This document shows, in pieces, positions 1 to 8,227 of a stretch of 64,000 nt of DNA. The first letter of the stretch is position 1, and each line of letters starts with the position of its first letter. The DNA is from Saccharospirillum alexandrii. Lineage in GTDB: Bacteria > Pseudomonadota > Gammaproteobacteria > Pseudomonadales > Natronospirillaceae. The stretch is from the NCBI RefSeq assembly GCF_004000275.1, contig NZ_RCIP01000001.1, positions 364,749-428,748 of the forward strand. The letters are read 5' to 3'. The notes beneath the pieces were generated by a model, which did no database searches, was not told where the DNA came from, and worked only from the letters and a program-made list of their open reading frames with translations. The translations under genes were made by a program, and so were the position numbers.

Positions 1-2
1 CT

Positions 3-89
3 GAGACGCAGCACCTGGTCGCTGGCATACAGCGCATTGATGAAATGGCGCAGCAGTTGAGCGAGCTGATCCGGCGCTATCGGTTGTAG
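3..89 (+). CDS. C-terminal end of a methyl-accepting chemotaxis protein (partial)
   Basis: Only the last 28 codons lie in the window, in frame 3, ending at TAG 87-89. The peptide finishes IQRIDEMAQQLSELIRRYRL, an amphipathic heptad-like tail ending in a short Arg-rich motif. That is the usual ending of the signalling domain of chemoreceptors, where a helix is followed by an EL-xx-xx-RF/YRL terminus. The same style of ending is seen in the two full receptors of this window. The upstream part is outside the window, so the sensing domain is unknown. Another coiled-coil protein remains possible because so little is visible. Confidence 0.5.
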   Translation, partial: ETQHLVAGIQRIDEMAQQLSELIRRYRL

Positions 90-131
90 CCGGGCGCTGG
101 TTTTGCGTTATAACCAGAGGCGATGGCCGTT

Positions 132-803
132 TTAGTGCAACCAGTGTCGATCAGCCTGCCAGCCGGGGTGCAATCTGCCCACTTCGGCCCAGAATGTTGC
201 CCCGTGGTGTGGGTGCAGCAAGTGAGCTGTCTCGTGGGCGACCAGGTAATCGACAATACGCTCTGGTGCCAGCATGATCAGCCAGTTGTATTGAATGCGG
301 CCGGTGGCAGTACAGTGCCCCCATTTGGTTTTGGTACGACGCAAGCAGACATCGGTCAAGCGATTTTCCCAGCCTTCAGCCAGCACCAGCTGCCGGGTTT
401 TTTTAAACAAATAATACTTAGCCTGGGTTTTATAAAAATCGGCCAGTACATGGTGGACGTGGGGTTTATCCAGCAACGGTGCGACCAGCGTCAGCCGGTC
501 TTGCTCACGACGCCATTGCGACCGAGTACCACGTTGCAGGCTCAGCGTTAACTGCTCATCCATCAGCGGGCAGCGGTACTGTTGGCTAAAGTCGGGTTTT
601 TGCAGTTGCTTCTCGGCCTGGCTGTGTAAGGCCTTGTTTAACCAGTCTTCACGGTCGGCCAGAAAGCGTTTCAGGTCGGTATCGGACAAGTGCCAGGGAG
701 CACGCAGTTCGGGCGATCCGTCCCGCACATGCAACGCCACGGTCTTACGCGTTGAACGCCTTACTGGAATGGTACCGCCCGACCACTTCAGTGTTTCGGT
801 CAT
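132..803 (-). CDS. YgjP/SprT-like zinc metallopeptidase (M48/DUF45 family)
   Basis: This 223-residue protein matches the YgjP-like metal-dependent hydrolase family. The zinc-binding motif HETAH is at residues 190-194, with further histidines in HPHHG at about 197-200 as the likely third ligand. Upstream is the family motif RTKTKWGHC (about 156-164), equivalent to the conserved R-W-G-S-C stretch. The E. coli relative YgjP has been reported as a UTP pyrophosphatase, so a nucleotide hydrolase role is possible and proteolysis is not certain. No signal peptide is visible, so it should be cytoplasmic. Its start overlaps the stop of the DUF3820 gene by 4 bp, which suggests translational coupling. 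Confidence 0.85.
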   Translation of the reverse strand: MTETLKWSGGTIPVRRSTRKTVALHVRDGSPELRAPWHLSDTDLKRFLADREDWLNKALHSQAEKQLQKPDFSQQYRCPLMDEQLTLSLQRGTRSQWRREQDRLTLVAPLLDKPHVHHVLADFYKTQAKYYLFKKTRQLVLAEGWENRLTDVCLRRTKTKWGHCTATGRIQYNWLIMLAPERIVDYLVAHETAHLLHPHHGATFWAEVGRLHPGWQADRHWLH

Positions 804-1027
804 CGGCGGTTGCCAGGCATCAGCGGTTCAATCAGGGATTCGAGCCCTTCGGATCGGATCAGCAGTGCCAGCGCCATCAGTTCGCCCAGCTTGCCAGGAG
901 GGAATCCCTTGTTCTGAAACCAGAGCAAGTATTCCTCGGGCAACCGGATCAGCGGTTTTCCGCTATATTTACCGAAGGGCATTTCCGTGCGTGCCAGTGC
1001 CAGCAAATCGTCGTGTTGAAAGGACAT
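800..1027 (-). CDS. DUF3820 family small protein
   Basis: This 75-residue cytoplasmic protein carries the DUF3820 pattern MPFGKYSGKPLIRLPEEYL followed by LLWF and a short helical end. DUF3820 proteins have no settled biochemical function; some are annotated as putative quorum-sensing-regulated virulence factors, which I would not infer here. It is the first gene of a two-gene unit with the YgjP-like gene (ATG/TGA overlap of 4 bp). A GAGG about 10 nt before the ATG can serve as ribosome binding site. The start codon is only 3 bp from the GTG proposed for the divergent DUF3024 gene. Confidence 0.8.
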   Translation of the reverse strand: MSFQHDDLLALARTEMPFGKYSGKPLIRLPEEYLLWFQNKGFPPGKLGELMALALLIRSEGLESLIEPLMPGNRR

Positions 1028-1030
1028 TCT

Positions 1031-1378
1031 GTGGAAACCTCGTTAGTCGTCAGTGACGGACTCCCTGAATTTGTGCAACGCCAGGCGCAGGTTGCGCTTG
1101 AGCGCTTTTTGCAAAAATCGTCATCTGCCGCAATGTTCCGCGGGCGGTTTCAGAAAACCGCCCTGTTGATTCAGGAGCAGCAACCTCATCCGATAACCGG
1201 TGAGACCGTGTTACTGCCCATGGCGTTATTGCACTGGCGCGATGCAACCTGGCGCCTGTATTTCCGTGGCAGCCGGGGGCGGTGGCAGCGCTACCCTGGC
1301 ACAGAGCCGAGCGTCAGCCCGACCCCGTTGTTGAACCAGGTTTACCGGGACGAACTGTGCCTGTTCTGGCGCCAGTGA
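1031..1378 (+). CDS. DUF3024 domain protein
   Basis: A 115-residue protein is predicted from the GTG at 1031, which has AAAGGA 6 nt upstream; the open frame runs further back but only through the antisense of DUF3820. The sequence shows the DUF3024 pattern: an N-terminal helix (LPEFVQRQAQVALERFL), then a beta-rich part with WRLYFRGSRGRWQRYP and a terminal YRDELCLFW. Function is unknown for the family. The 3' end overlaps the convergent aminotransferase gene by 37 bp, so each stop codon lies inside the other gene. Confidence 0.7.
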   Translation: METSLVVSDGLPEFVQRQAQVALERFLQKSSSAAMFRGRFQKTALLIQEQQPHPITGETVLLPMALLHWRDATWRLYFRGSRGRWQRYPGTEPSVSPTPLLNQVYRDELCLFWRQ

Positions 1379-2490
1379 GTGTCCAGGCGGTCCAGCGCCA
1401 GATCGAGCGTGTCGCGACCGGTACCAAAATTCAGCCTGACGCTGCGCGGGTCACCGAAATCGTTGCCGTCGCTTGGCATGATACCGGCTTCCTTAAAGCG
1501 GGTCATGGCCTCGCCGGGCGCCAGGTCGCTTTCAATCCAGGCCAGAAAGGTAGCGGGGGCCGGTGCGTAGTTCAGCCCGTCCAGCTCGCCAATGACTGAC
1601 GCCACTCTGTCCCGATTCGCCTTTAAATGAGCCCGTAACGCCAGTAGCCAATCGTGTCCTTCACTGAAGGCCGCTTCGGTCGCGACCAGCCCCATGAAAT
1701 TGGGGTGGGGCATCAGGTCCTGACCTTCTCCTTCTAGCTTCCGGCGCAGGTCGCCATTGGGAATGATGGCGAAAGAACAGCCCAGCCCCGCCACATTAAA
1801 GGTTTTGCTGGCTGCCATCAGCGTAATGCTCTGGTCGGCGATATCGGGCAGGGAACCAGCCGGACAGTGGCGGACTCCCGGTTCCAGAATCAGGTCGCAA
1901 TGGATCTCATCCGAACACAGCATAACCTGGTGTTCGCGGCACAGCTCAGCCAGACGCTGCAGTGCATGCTGATCAAGCATAAGGCCCTGGGGGTTCATCG
2001 GGTTACACAGAATCATCAGATGGCAGTCCGGGTCTGCCAGCGCCTGTTCCAGCGCCGTCCAGTCCCATCCGGCGGGCGACCGGGTAGACACTGGCAATTT
2101 AACGGCGGTGGCTCCCCTTAATTCAGCGGCTTTGCGCAGCGGTGGATAATTGGGTTCCTGCACCAGCACGCGGCCACCCCGGGCAAAGGTGTCGATAACC
2201 AGATTGAAGCTCGGTACCACGCCCGGCAGCCAAACGATCCAGCTCGGGTCAATGGCCCAGTCATACTGGCGCTGGCACCAGTTAACCACGGCCTGGTTTA
2301 GCCCCGGCCAGGGATGGCTGTAACCATATACCGGATGAGCGGCCCTGGACTGAAGCGCGTCTATTACGCAAGGCGGAGAGGCAAGATCCATATCGGCAAC
2401 CCACATCGGCAGTACCGGTTGGCTGCGGTACAGCTCGTGTTTGATGGCATGGGTATCGCTGCGGTCTATGGTATCGAAAGTAAACGGCAT
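1342..2490 (-). CDS. MalY/PatB-type PLP-dependent C-S lyase / aminotransferase
   Basis: The protein (382 residues from the ATG at 2490, MPFTFDTIDRSDTHAIKHE) is a class I/II aminotransferase fold enzyme of the MalY/PatB group. MalY-type enzymes begin with a short FD-x-R-x-T-K-W-like segment and then PMWVADMDLASPP, which is present at about residues 30-42. The Schiff-base lysine lies in ASKTFNVAGL and the phosphate-binding Arg downstream; NPMNPQG is the usual Asn-Pro-x-Asn-Pro-x-Gly motif. Such enzymes cleave cystathionine or cysteine S-conjugates (beta-elimination). The open frame extends 62 codons upstream, but that part has no family similarity, so I chose the inner start. It is monocistronic and divergent from tcdA. 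Confidence 0.85.
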   Translation of the reverse strand: MPFTFDTIDRSDTHAIKHELYRSQPVLPMWVADMDLASPPCVIDALQSRAAHPVYGYSHPWPGLNQAVVNWCQRQYDWAIDPSWIVWLPGVVPSFNLVIDTFARGGRVLVQEPNYPPLRKAAELRGATAVKLPVSTRSPAGWDWTALEQALADPDCHLMILCNPMNPQGLMLDQHALQRLAELCREHQVMLCSDEIHCDLILEPGVRHCPAGSLPDIADQSITLMAASKTFNVAGLGCSFAIIPNGDLRRKLEGEGQDLMPHPNFMGLVATEAAFSEGHDWLLALRAHLKANRDRVASVIGELDGLNYAPAPATFLAWIESDLAPGEAMTRFKEAGIMPSDGNDFGDPRSVRLNFGTGRDTLDLALDRLDTHWRQNRHSSSR

Positions 2491-2557
2491 GGCGGGGAGG
2501 GAATCCTGAGGGGTGGTAAAGAGAACAGTTTGGTCATAAATGCTGCCCGATGTTCTG

Positions 2558-2586
2558 GCCGGTGGCAAGCACCGGCTGGCCGGTGC
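2558..2586. repeat. Alternating repeat GCCGGTG / CACCGGC / GCCGGTG
   Basis: In the malY-tcdA divergent spacer, GCCGGTG (2558-2564), CACCGGC (2570-2576) and GCCGGTGC (2579-2586) follow each other. The middle arm can pair with either flank, the right-hand pairing being the 8-bp GCACCGGC/GCCGGTGC with a 2-nt loop. It may be a protein-binding palindrome or an RNA switch in the 5' leader of the minus-strand gene. No regulator is identified. Confidence 0.4.
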
Positions 2587-2696
2587 AGACGATTGGCAAC
2601 ATAGCGAATAGCGAACTCCGAAACGTGAGTTGTTATACTCCGCCGCCAGCCCCATAGTGGGGCGGGAGCAGGGCAAGACGGATCCTGACAGTAATC

Positions 2697-3521
2697 ATGA
2701 GGGTAATTCCAGTAATGGCGTCGGAACGATTTGGGGGCACAGAGCGGCTGTATGGCATCGACCAGACTCGGTGGCTCGGTGAGCAGCATGTGATTGTTGT
2801 GGGTGTAGGTGGTGTTGGTAGCTGGGCAGCAGAGGCCCTGGTACGCACTGCCATCGGCCGCATAACGCTGATCGATCTCGACGACGTCTGTGTGTCCAAT
2901 ACCAATCGTCAATCCCACGCCATGAGCAGCACGGTTGGCCAGATGAAGGTGGATGTACTGGCCCAGCGCTTGCGCGATATTAACCCGGACTGTGAGGTCG
3001 AGACCCGGCATGATTTTCTGACGCCGGACAACCTGGTCTCGCATCTGACACCCCGACCCTCGGCTGTGCTCGATGCGATCGACAGCGTGCGCGTTAAAGC
3101 GGCGCTGATCAATCATTGTCAGCGGCAGAAAATTCCCTTGGTGACCACCGGCGGCGCGGGTGGCCAGACGGATCCGCTGCAGATTCAGGTTACCGACTTG
3201 TCGCGCACCGAGCAGGACCCATTGGCCGCCCGTACCCGGCAGTTGTTGCGCCGGGAGTATGGGTTCAGTCGCAATCCGAAACGAAAATTTGGCGTAGACT
3301 GTGTTTATTCGACCCAGCAACTGCTGTATCCCCAGGCCAACGGTGAAGTCTGCGCCACCAAGCCTGGCGACGACAGTAGCCGGCGTCTCGATTGTGCCAC
3401 TGGCTTCGGCGCATCCGTGATGGTGACCGCCAGTTTCGGCCTGGTGGCCGCAAGCCGGCTTGTCGACAAGTTGCTGAAGGTAAAAGACCGCCAGGATAAC
3501 CCGGCCGATCAAGCCGGGTGA
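2697..3521 (+). CDS. tcdA: tRNA threonylcarbamoyladenosine dehydratase TcdA (CsdL)
   Basis: TcdA uses ATP to cyclise t6A37 of ANN-decoding tRNAs to ct6A; it is an E1/ThiF/MoeB-like adenylating enzyme. The 274-residue sequence follows E. coli TcdA closely: RFGGTERLYG near the N-terminus, the nucleotide-binding GVGGVGSWAAEAL, the acidic LIDLDDVCVSNTNRQSH, then VTTGGAGGQTDPLQIQVTDL and the C-terminal DCATGFGASVMVTA. The inner ATG at 2715 would give an N-terminus of more usual length, so the start is uncertain by 6 codons. A GC hairpin (ACCCGGC/GCCGGGT) overlaps the stop codon but lacks a T-run. Confidence 0.93.
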   Translation: MRVIPVMASERFGGTERLYGIDQTRWLGEQHVIVVGVGGVGSWAAEALVRTAIGRITLIDLDDVCVSNTNRQSHAMSSTVGQMKVDVLAQRLRDINPDCEVETRHDFLTPDNLVSHLTPRPSAVLDAIDSVRVKAALINHCQRQKIPLVTTGGAGGQTDPLQIQVTDLSRTEQDPLAARTRQLLRREYGFSRNPKRKFGVDCVYSTQQLLYPQANGEVCATKPGDDSSRRLDCATGFGASVMVTASFGLVAASRLVDKLLKVKDRQDNPADQAG

Positions 3522-3600
3522 TTCCCAAGTCTCAGGCGGCTGTCGTTAACATCGTCCGGGCGATACACTGGCTACCAGACAACCATGCGTGAGGGACACC

Positions 3601-4104
3601 ATGCTGACTCAGTTTTTAAAGTTTTTTAAAGCGTTGAATTCAGACGCCGGCCCCTGGCAATTGTCTTTTGCCGTGGGTCTGGCGCTCATTATCGGGCTAA
3701 CGCCTTTGTGGTCGGTGCACAACCTGCTGATCATTCTGCTGGCCTGCATTCTACGGGTGCATTTTGGCACCTTCCTGGTGTTCTGGGTGGTATTCACCGG
3801 GTTTGCCTACCTGTTGGACCCGGCCTTTGACGCCTGGGGCTACGCCTGGCTGACGCATCCCGGCCTGACCACCACCTGGACGAGCCTGTACCAGAGTGAT
3901 GTCTGGCAGATCATCAAATTCAATCACACCATTACACTCGCAAGCTTTGTGGTCTCGGTGCTGCTGTTTATGCCCGTGGTGCTGATCATGCGGTACGGGG
4001 TGGTGCAGTACCGTGCCCGGCTGATGCCGTGGGCGAACCGTCTGAAACTGGTGCAAATTGTTAAGGCCAGCAAAGTCTATTCCCTGTACGAACGCGTGAG
4101 CTAA
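3601..4104 (+). CDS. TIGR03546 family inner membrane protein
   Basis: This 167-residue protein has three or four hydrophobic segments (WQLSFAVGLALIIGL, LLIILLACILRVHFGTFLVFWVVFTGF, LASFVVSVLLFMPVVLIM) and resembles TIGR03546/DUF2062-like small membrane proteins. TIGR03546 is defined by being encoded beside TIGR03545, exactly the arrangement seen here (13 bp to the next start), so the pair is probably one unit. Function is unknown. The ATG at 3601 follows GAGGGACACC and is preferred to the TTG/GTG options upstream. The downstream protein is also membrane anchored, which suggests a shared envelope role. Confidence 0.8.
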   Translation: MLTQFLKFFKALNSDAGPWQLSFAVGLALIIGLTPLWSVHNLLIILLACILRVHFGTFLVFWVVFTGFAYLLDPAFDAWGYAWLTHPGLTTTWTSLYQSDVWQIIKFNHTITLASFVVSVLLFMPVVLIMRYGVVQYRARLMPWANRLKLVQIVKASKVYSLYERVS

Positions 4105-4117
4105 AGGAGCGCCACAG

Positions 4118-5977
4118 ATGAAGCTTTTTCGATGGAGCGGCCTGATCGCTTTCGTGGTTGTGCTGTCACTGATCATTGTGATCGGCGCCCTGTTTCTGGA
4201 CAACTGGGTTAAATCGGGCCTGGAGGCCGGTGGTACCCGGGTTCACGGCGCGGAAGTTAATGTCGCCTCGGTGGATCTGTCGCTCAGCCCGCTTGGGTTT
4301 GATATTCGCGGCGTCCAGGTCACCGACAAGGAAAACCCCGAGCGCAACCTGTTTGAGCTGGGGACCGCCCGACTGGCGATGGATCTGCCCAAGTTGTTTC
4401 TTGGCAAAATCAGCATCGATGACCTCACTGTCTCAGGCATGAGCAGTGGGACCGAGCGTGATGAACCCGGTCGCATCGTCCCGGTGGACACCAGCGACGC
4501 CGGGCCCGGCGTGGGGCAGAGAGCCCGGGATGCGGCCGCCAGCAGAGCTGAATCGGTTCGTGCGGAATTACCGGAACCGGCTGACGCGGTCGAGCAGGCT
4601 CTGACCCAAACCCGGTCAGCCACAGACCAGGCCAGCACCACCTTTGAGCGTGCCCGTTCTGAGGTTGGCAGTGCCCTGAACAACCTGCCGGCCGATGAGT
4701 CCATTGCGCAATACGACGAACGCATTGAAGCTCTGCGTGGCCGCTCACTGAACTCTCTGGACGCGATTCGCTCGGCCCGCTCAGACCTGGAAGCACTGCA
4801 GCGTCAGGCCGTGGAAGACCAACTGTCAGTAGCGGCGGCGCGCCAGGCGGCCAATGCGGCCGTTAGTGACAGCCAGGAAGCGCTTGAAGCCGCGTTAGCG
4901 GCACCGGCTGAAGACTGGGCTGCATTGCGCGAAGCCTACCCCTTGAACCAGGCCTCTGCGGTTCGGGCCGGCCGGTTGTTGCTTGGTGATGCCATATTCG
5001 ACCGTTACGATCAGGCCCGTAAATACTATACTCAGGCCGCTCCCTGGCTACGCAGACTCGCGCCTTCGGGTGGCGAGCAGGAGGAAGCTGCGCCAGCCCG
5101 ACTGGATGGCCGCTATGTCCGGTTTGACACACCCAACCCAACGCCCAACTTTCTGTTGCGCCAGGGGCTGATCAGCTTTGAGGCGGATAACTGGCCCTGG
5201 ACATTGATCATGAGTCAGGTAACCGGTCAGCAACGCCTGACCGGGGAGCCGGTTCGACTGCAATTAATGCGGGGCGAAGCCGGTGATGAGGCCATGCGCA
5301 TTGATGCGGTGCTGGATCGCCGGCAAGCGACCACGGTCGATCGCTTTGAATTGATTGGCCGTGACCTGTCGTTCTCGCCACGGTCGTTGGACCTGGGCGG
5401 CGTCGATGTCGACTGGGCACCCGGCACGGTTGATTTGGGTGGTGAAGTCACGGTAACCGGTGATCAGGTCGATGGCCTGATCGAACTGAGCTTTAGCGGC
5501 TCAGAATTTGAAGCCCGCGGTGAAGGCCGGATCGCAACAACGCTCGGCAATGCGCTTGAAAACATTGCCGCGTTCGATATCGGCATTCGGGTCACCGGCG
5601 ACATCGATGCGCCGGAACTGCAATTGACGTCCGATCTGGACAATCAGATCCGGTCTGCACTGTCGGCGGCCTTGCAGGCGGAATACAACCGCTGGTTGGA
5701 GGCCACCAGAGCGCGACTGGATGCTGAAGTGGAAACCCTGACAGCGCCCTTGCGGGCACGGTTTGATGAAATTGAAGCCCAGGACGACGCAGTCCGGGAT
5801 CAGGCTGATGAGTTCCAGCAGCAGGTCATGGACCGGCTGGAAGCACTGGAGCAGGAACTGCTGGATGAGCGTGACCGCCTAAGCAATGCGGCCGATGCCG
5901 AGCGCCGCCGTGCCGAAGATGAAGCCCGCCGGCGCGCCGAAGACGCGCTGGAAGATCTTAAGCTACCCAGCTTTTAA
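4118..5977 (+). CDS. TIGR03545 family envelope protein (AsmA-like, single membrane anchor)
   Basis: A 619-residue protein starts with an uncleaved membrane anchor (about residues 8-28) and continues into the periplasm. Residues 30-110 (VHGAEVNVASVDLSLSPLG, TARLAMDLPKLFLGKISIDDLTVSG) look like the AsmA/DUF748 start, in which beta-strand repeats build a lipid-transport-like groove. The middle is a long Ala/Glu-rich helical region, then another beta-rich part (about 330-500), and the last 95 residues form a charged coiled coil ending KLPSF. It is the known partner of TIGR03546 immediately upstream; AAGGAG lies 10 nt before the ATG. The molecular function of the pair is not established. Confidence 0.8.
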   Translation: MKLFRWSGLIAFVVVLSLIIVIGALFLDNWVKSGLEAGGTRVHGAEVNVASVDLSLSPLGFDIRGVQVTDKENPERNLFELGTARLAMDLPKLFLGKISIDDLTVSGMSSGTERDEPGRIVPVDTSDAGPGVGQRARDAAASRAESVRAELPEPADAVEQALTQTRSATDQASTTFERARSEVGSALNNLPADESIAQYDERIEALRGRSLNSLDAIRSARSDLEALQRQAVEDQLSVAAARQAANAAVSDSQEALEAALAAPAEDWAALREAYPLNQASAVRAGRLLLGDAIFDRYDQARKYYTQAAPWLRRLAPSGGEQEEAAPARLDGRYVRFDTPNPTPNFLLRQGLISFEADNWPWTLIMSQVTGQQRLTGEPVRLQLMRGEAGDEAMRIDAVLDRRQATTVDRFELIGRDLSFSPRSLDLGGVDVDWAPGTVDLGGEVTVTGDQVDGLIELSFSGSEFEARGEGRIATTLGNALENIAAFDIGIRVTGDIDAPELQLTSDLDNQIRSALSAALQAEYNRWLEATRARLDAEVETLTAPLRARFDEIEAQDDAVRDQADEFQQQVMDRLEALEQELLDERDRLSNAADAERRRAEDEARRRAEDALEDLKLPSF

Positions 5978-6031
5978 ATATTGAGGTCGGTCCGGTTTGC
6001 TGCTGGTTCGACCTGACAACGGAAACCGGCT

Positions 6032-6844
6032 ATGCGCATAGATGTAGTACTCGAGGTAGAGGCATCCGACTCACTGATCGCCATCGATTTTCTGGTCGAT
6101 AACATTGAGTTGTCGAAGTCCCGCCTAAAAGACATGATGAATAAGGGGGCGGTCTGGCACGTCGATGCCAAAGACAACCGGCAGCGGCTGCGCCGGGCGA
6201 TGACCGATCTCAAAATCGGCGATCGGCTGGAGGTCTTTTATGATGAAGATCTGCTGTCGTTGCGACCGCCATTGCCCCGTCTGGTTCAGGACCTGACGCA
6301 CTACAGCGTATGGGATAAAGGGCCGGGCTTGCTGATAGAAGGGACTGACTGGGGCGACCATGCATCGCTGATCCGGCTGGTAGAGCTTTACTTCAAACCG
6401 CGCCGGGAAGTCTTTGTTGTGCAGCGCCTTGATAGCGCGGCCTCTGGCCTGGTGATTGTCGCTCATAGCCGCAAGGCCGCAGCGCTGCTGACCGAACTGT
6501 TTGATACGCCCAATGCGGTGAGCCAGCAATTTCGCGTCGAAGTGGCGGGCGATGCGCCAGAAGACGGGAATATTGATACCCCGCTGGACGGCAAACCCGC
6601 CCAGACCCGGTTCAGCAAGCAGCGTTATGAAGCGCATCCGAACCGGTCGATATTGGATGTCTGGCCAACAACCCGGAACAAACACCAGATTCGCCGGCAC
6701 CTCGACAGCATTGGCCATCCGGTTATGGGCGATCCGCGGTATGGTAAAAACAACGAGAGTCACGAGAACCTGAAATTGAAAGCGGTTGAAATGCGCTTCG
6801 ACTGCCCAATTACTAAAGAGACGCAGGTGTTTTCGTTGTTGTAA
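6032..6844 (+). CDS. RluA-family RNA pseudouridine synthase
   Basis: This 270-residue enzyme has an N-terminal S4-like part (SKSRLKDMMNKGAVWHVD, about residues 28-45) and a catalytic domain with QRLDSAASGLVI, where Asp134 is the conserved nucleophile. The C-terminal block NKHQIRRHLDSIGHPVMGDPRYG is the family signature for RNA contacts. It would isomerise uridine in rRNA or tRNA, but the target site cannot be read from sequence. It differs from typical RluA/RluC in its short N-terminal domain. Its ribosome binding site is weak, and it stands alone between the TIGR03545 gene and aspC. Confidence 0.87.
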   Translation: MRIDVVLEVEASDSLIAIDFLVDNIELSKSRLKDMMNKGAVWHVDAKDNRQRLRRAMTDLKIGDRLEVFYDEDLLSLRPPLPRLVQDLTHYSVWDKGPGLLIEGTDWGDHASLIRLVELYFKPRREVFVVQRLDSAASGLVIVAHSRKAAALLTELFDTPNAVSQQFRVEVAGDAPEDGNIDTPLDGKPAQTRFSKQRYEAHPNRSILDVWPTTRNKHQIRRHLDSIGHPVMGDPRYGKNNESHENLKLKAVEMRFDCPITKETQVFSLL

Positions 6845-6964
6845 TGTCCCATGCAACGCCCCGGCTTTTCGTGGCTGGGATTGTGGCACCGCGCTATAAT
6901 TGGCCGTCACCGGTGGTGACCGAGCCCAACCTAATGACTACACAATAAAAGGATCCTGACTGTC

Positions 6965-8155
6965 ATGTTCGAACGAGTTCAAGCAGCCCCGGCCGACCCC
7001 ATACTTGGGTTAAACGACGCCTTTGCCGCCGACAAGCGCCCGCACAAGGTTAACTTGGGCGTCGGGGTGTTCATGAACGATGCAGGGCAGACACCGATTC
7101 TGAACACGGTTAAAAAGGCCGAGGCCGAGCTGGTGAACTCCGAAACCACCAAGAGCTATCTGGCCATATCGGGCGACGTTGAGTATGGCCGTCAGGTTCA
7201 GGCTCTGTTGTTCGGGGCTGACAGTCCGGTGATCCTGGAGAAGCGAGCCCGCACCGCACAATCGCCCGGTGGTACCGGTGCCTTGCGCACGGCGGCCGAA
7301 TTCATGAAACGTCAATTAGGCGTGAGCCGCATTCACGTGTCCAACCCAACCTGGGCCAACCACGGCAATATTTTTGAAAGCGCTGGCCTCGGGATCAGCC
7401 AGTACCGGTATTACGATGCCGAACAGCAAGGGCTTGATTTCGATGGCATGCTGGCTGATTTGGAACAGGTGGATGCCGGTGACGCCGTGCTGTATCACGG
7501 CTGCTGCCACAACCCGACCGGTATCGACCCGACGGGTGAGCAATGGCAACAGTTGGCCGAGCAGGCCAAACGGAAGGGTTTTGTCGTTCTGTTCGACTTT
7601 GCCTACCAGGGCTTCGGCAAAGGCATGGATGAAGACGCCGCCGGCTTGCGCGCCTTTGTTGATCGGATACCGGAGTTGATTGTTGCCAATTCGTTCTCCA
7701 AGAACTTTGGATTGTACAACGAGCGAGTGGGTGCGATGACATTGGTGGCCAGTTCGGCTGAAACCGCCGACAGCGCTTTCAGCCAGGTGAAATCCATCAT
7801 TCGCGGGAATTATTCCAATCCGCCGGCGCACGGTGCCAAGGTGGTTGCTGCCATTCTGAAGGACGACACCTTGCGTGCTGAGTGGATTCAGGAAGTCGCG
7901 GATATGCGCGATCACATTCATGAATTGCGGGATGCCCTGGTTGCAACCCTCAAGGCCAAGGGTGCTAAGCGCGATTTCAGCTTTATTCAGCGCCAGAACG
8001 GCATGTTTTCGTTTTCTGGCCTGACCGGCGACCAGGTCAACCGATTGCGTGAAGACTACGGCATTTATATGGTCGGCAGTGGTCGCATCAATGTCGCGGG
8101 CATGTCGAAAGCCAACATCAATGCCGTCTGTGACGCCATCGTCGACGTATTGTAA
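6965..8155 (+). CDS. aspC: Aspartate / aromatic amino acid aminotransferase
   Basis: The 396-residue protein aligns almost end to end with E. coli AspC, starting [20 protein letters not shown]. Key features are [14 protein letters not shown] (cofactor and substrate contacts), [10 protein letters not shown], the Schiff-base lysine in [15 protein letters not shown], and the terminal [18 protein letters not shown]. It would transfer amino groups between aspartate or aromatic amino acids and 2-oxoglutarate in the cytoplasm. AAAGGA precedes the ATG. It is followed closely by uvrB, a neighbour pair also seen in Pseudomonas-type genomes. Confidence 0.93.
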   Translation: MFERVQAAPADPILGLNDAFAADKRPHKVNLGVGVFMNDAGQTPILNTVKKAEAELVNSETTKSYLAISGDVEYGRQVQALLFGADSPVILEKRARTAQSPGGTGALRTAAEFMKRQLGVSRIHVSNPTWANHGNIFESAGLGISQYRYYDAEQQGLDFDGMLADLEQVDAGDAVLYHGCCHNPTGIDPTGEQWQQLAEQAKRKGFVVLFDFAYQGFGKGMDEDAAGLRAFVDRIPELIVANSFSKNFGLYNERVGAMTLVASSAETADSAFSQVKSIIRGNYSNPPAHGAKVVAAILKDDTLRAEWIQEVADMRDHIHELRDALVATLKAKGAKRDFSFIQRQNGMFSFSGLTGDQVNRLREDYGIYMVGSGRINVAGMSKANINAVCDAIVDVL

Positions 8156-8166
8156 TCAGACCGGGC

Positions 8167-8199
8167 GGGGAGCAAACCGGTAAACCGGCTCTGTTCCCC
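8167..8199 (+). terminator. Stem-loop between aspC and uvrB
   Basis: GGGGAGCA (8167-8174) can pair with TGTTCCCC (8192-8199) with one G-T pair, and the loop contains a second small CCGG/CCGG stem. It starts 12 bp after the aspC stop. There is no T-run after it, so it may stabilise the aspC 3' end or slow the polymerase rather than act as a full intrinsic terminator. Confidence 0.35.
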
Positions 8200-8227
8200 T
8201 ACGGTAAACCAAGCTCCCAGCCCAGTG

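Noticed and set aside
2466-3512. A 348-codon minus-strand open frame
   Set aside because: It is antisense to tcdA and has no recognisable family.
8156-8227. LexA box before uvrB
   Set aside because: Only a half-site CTGT is seen, without ACAG at the right distance; E. coli uvrB is SOS controlled, but this sequence does not support it.
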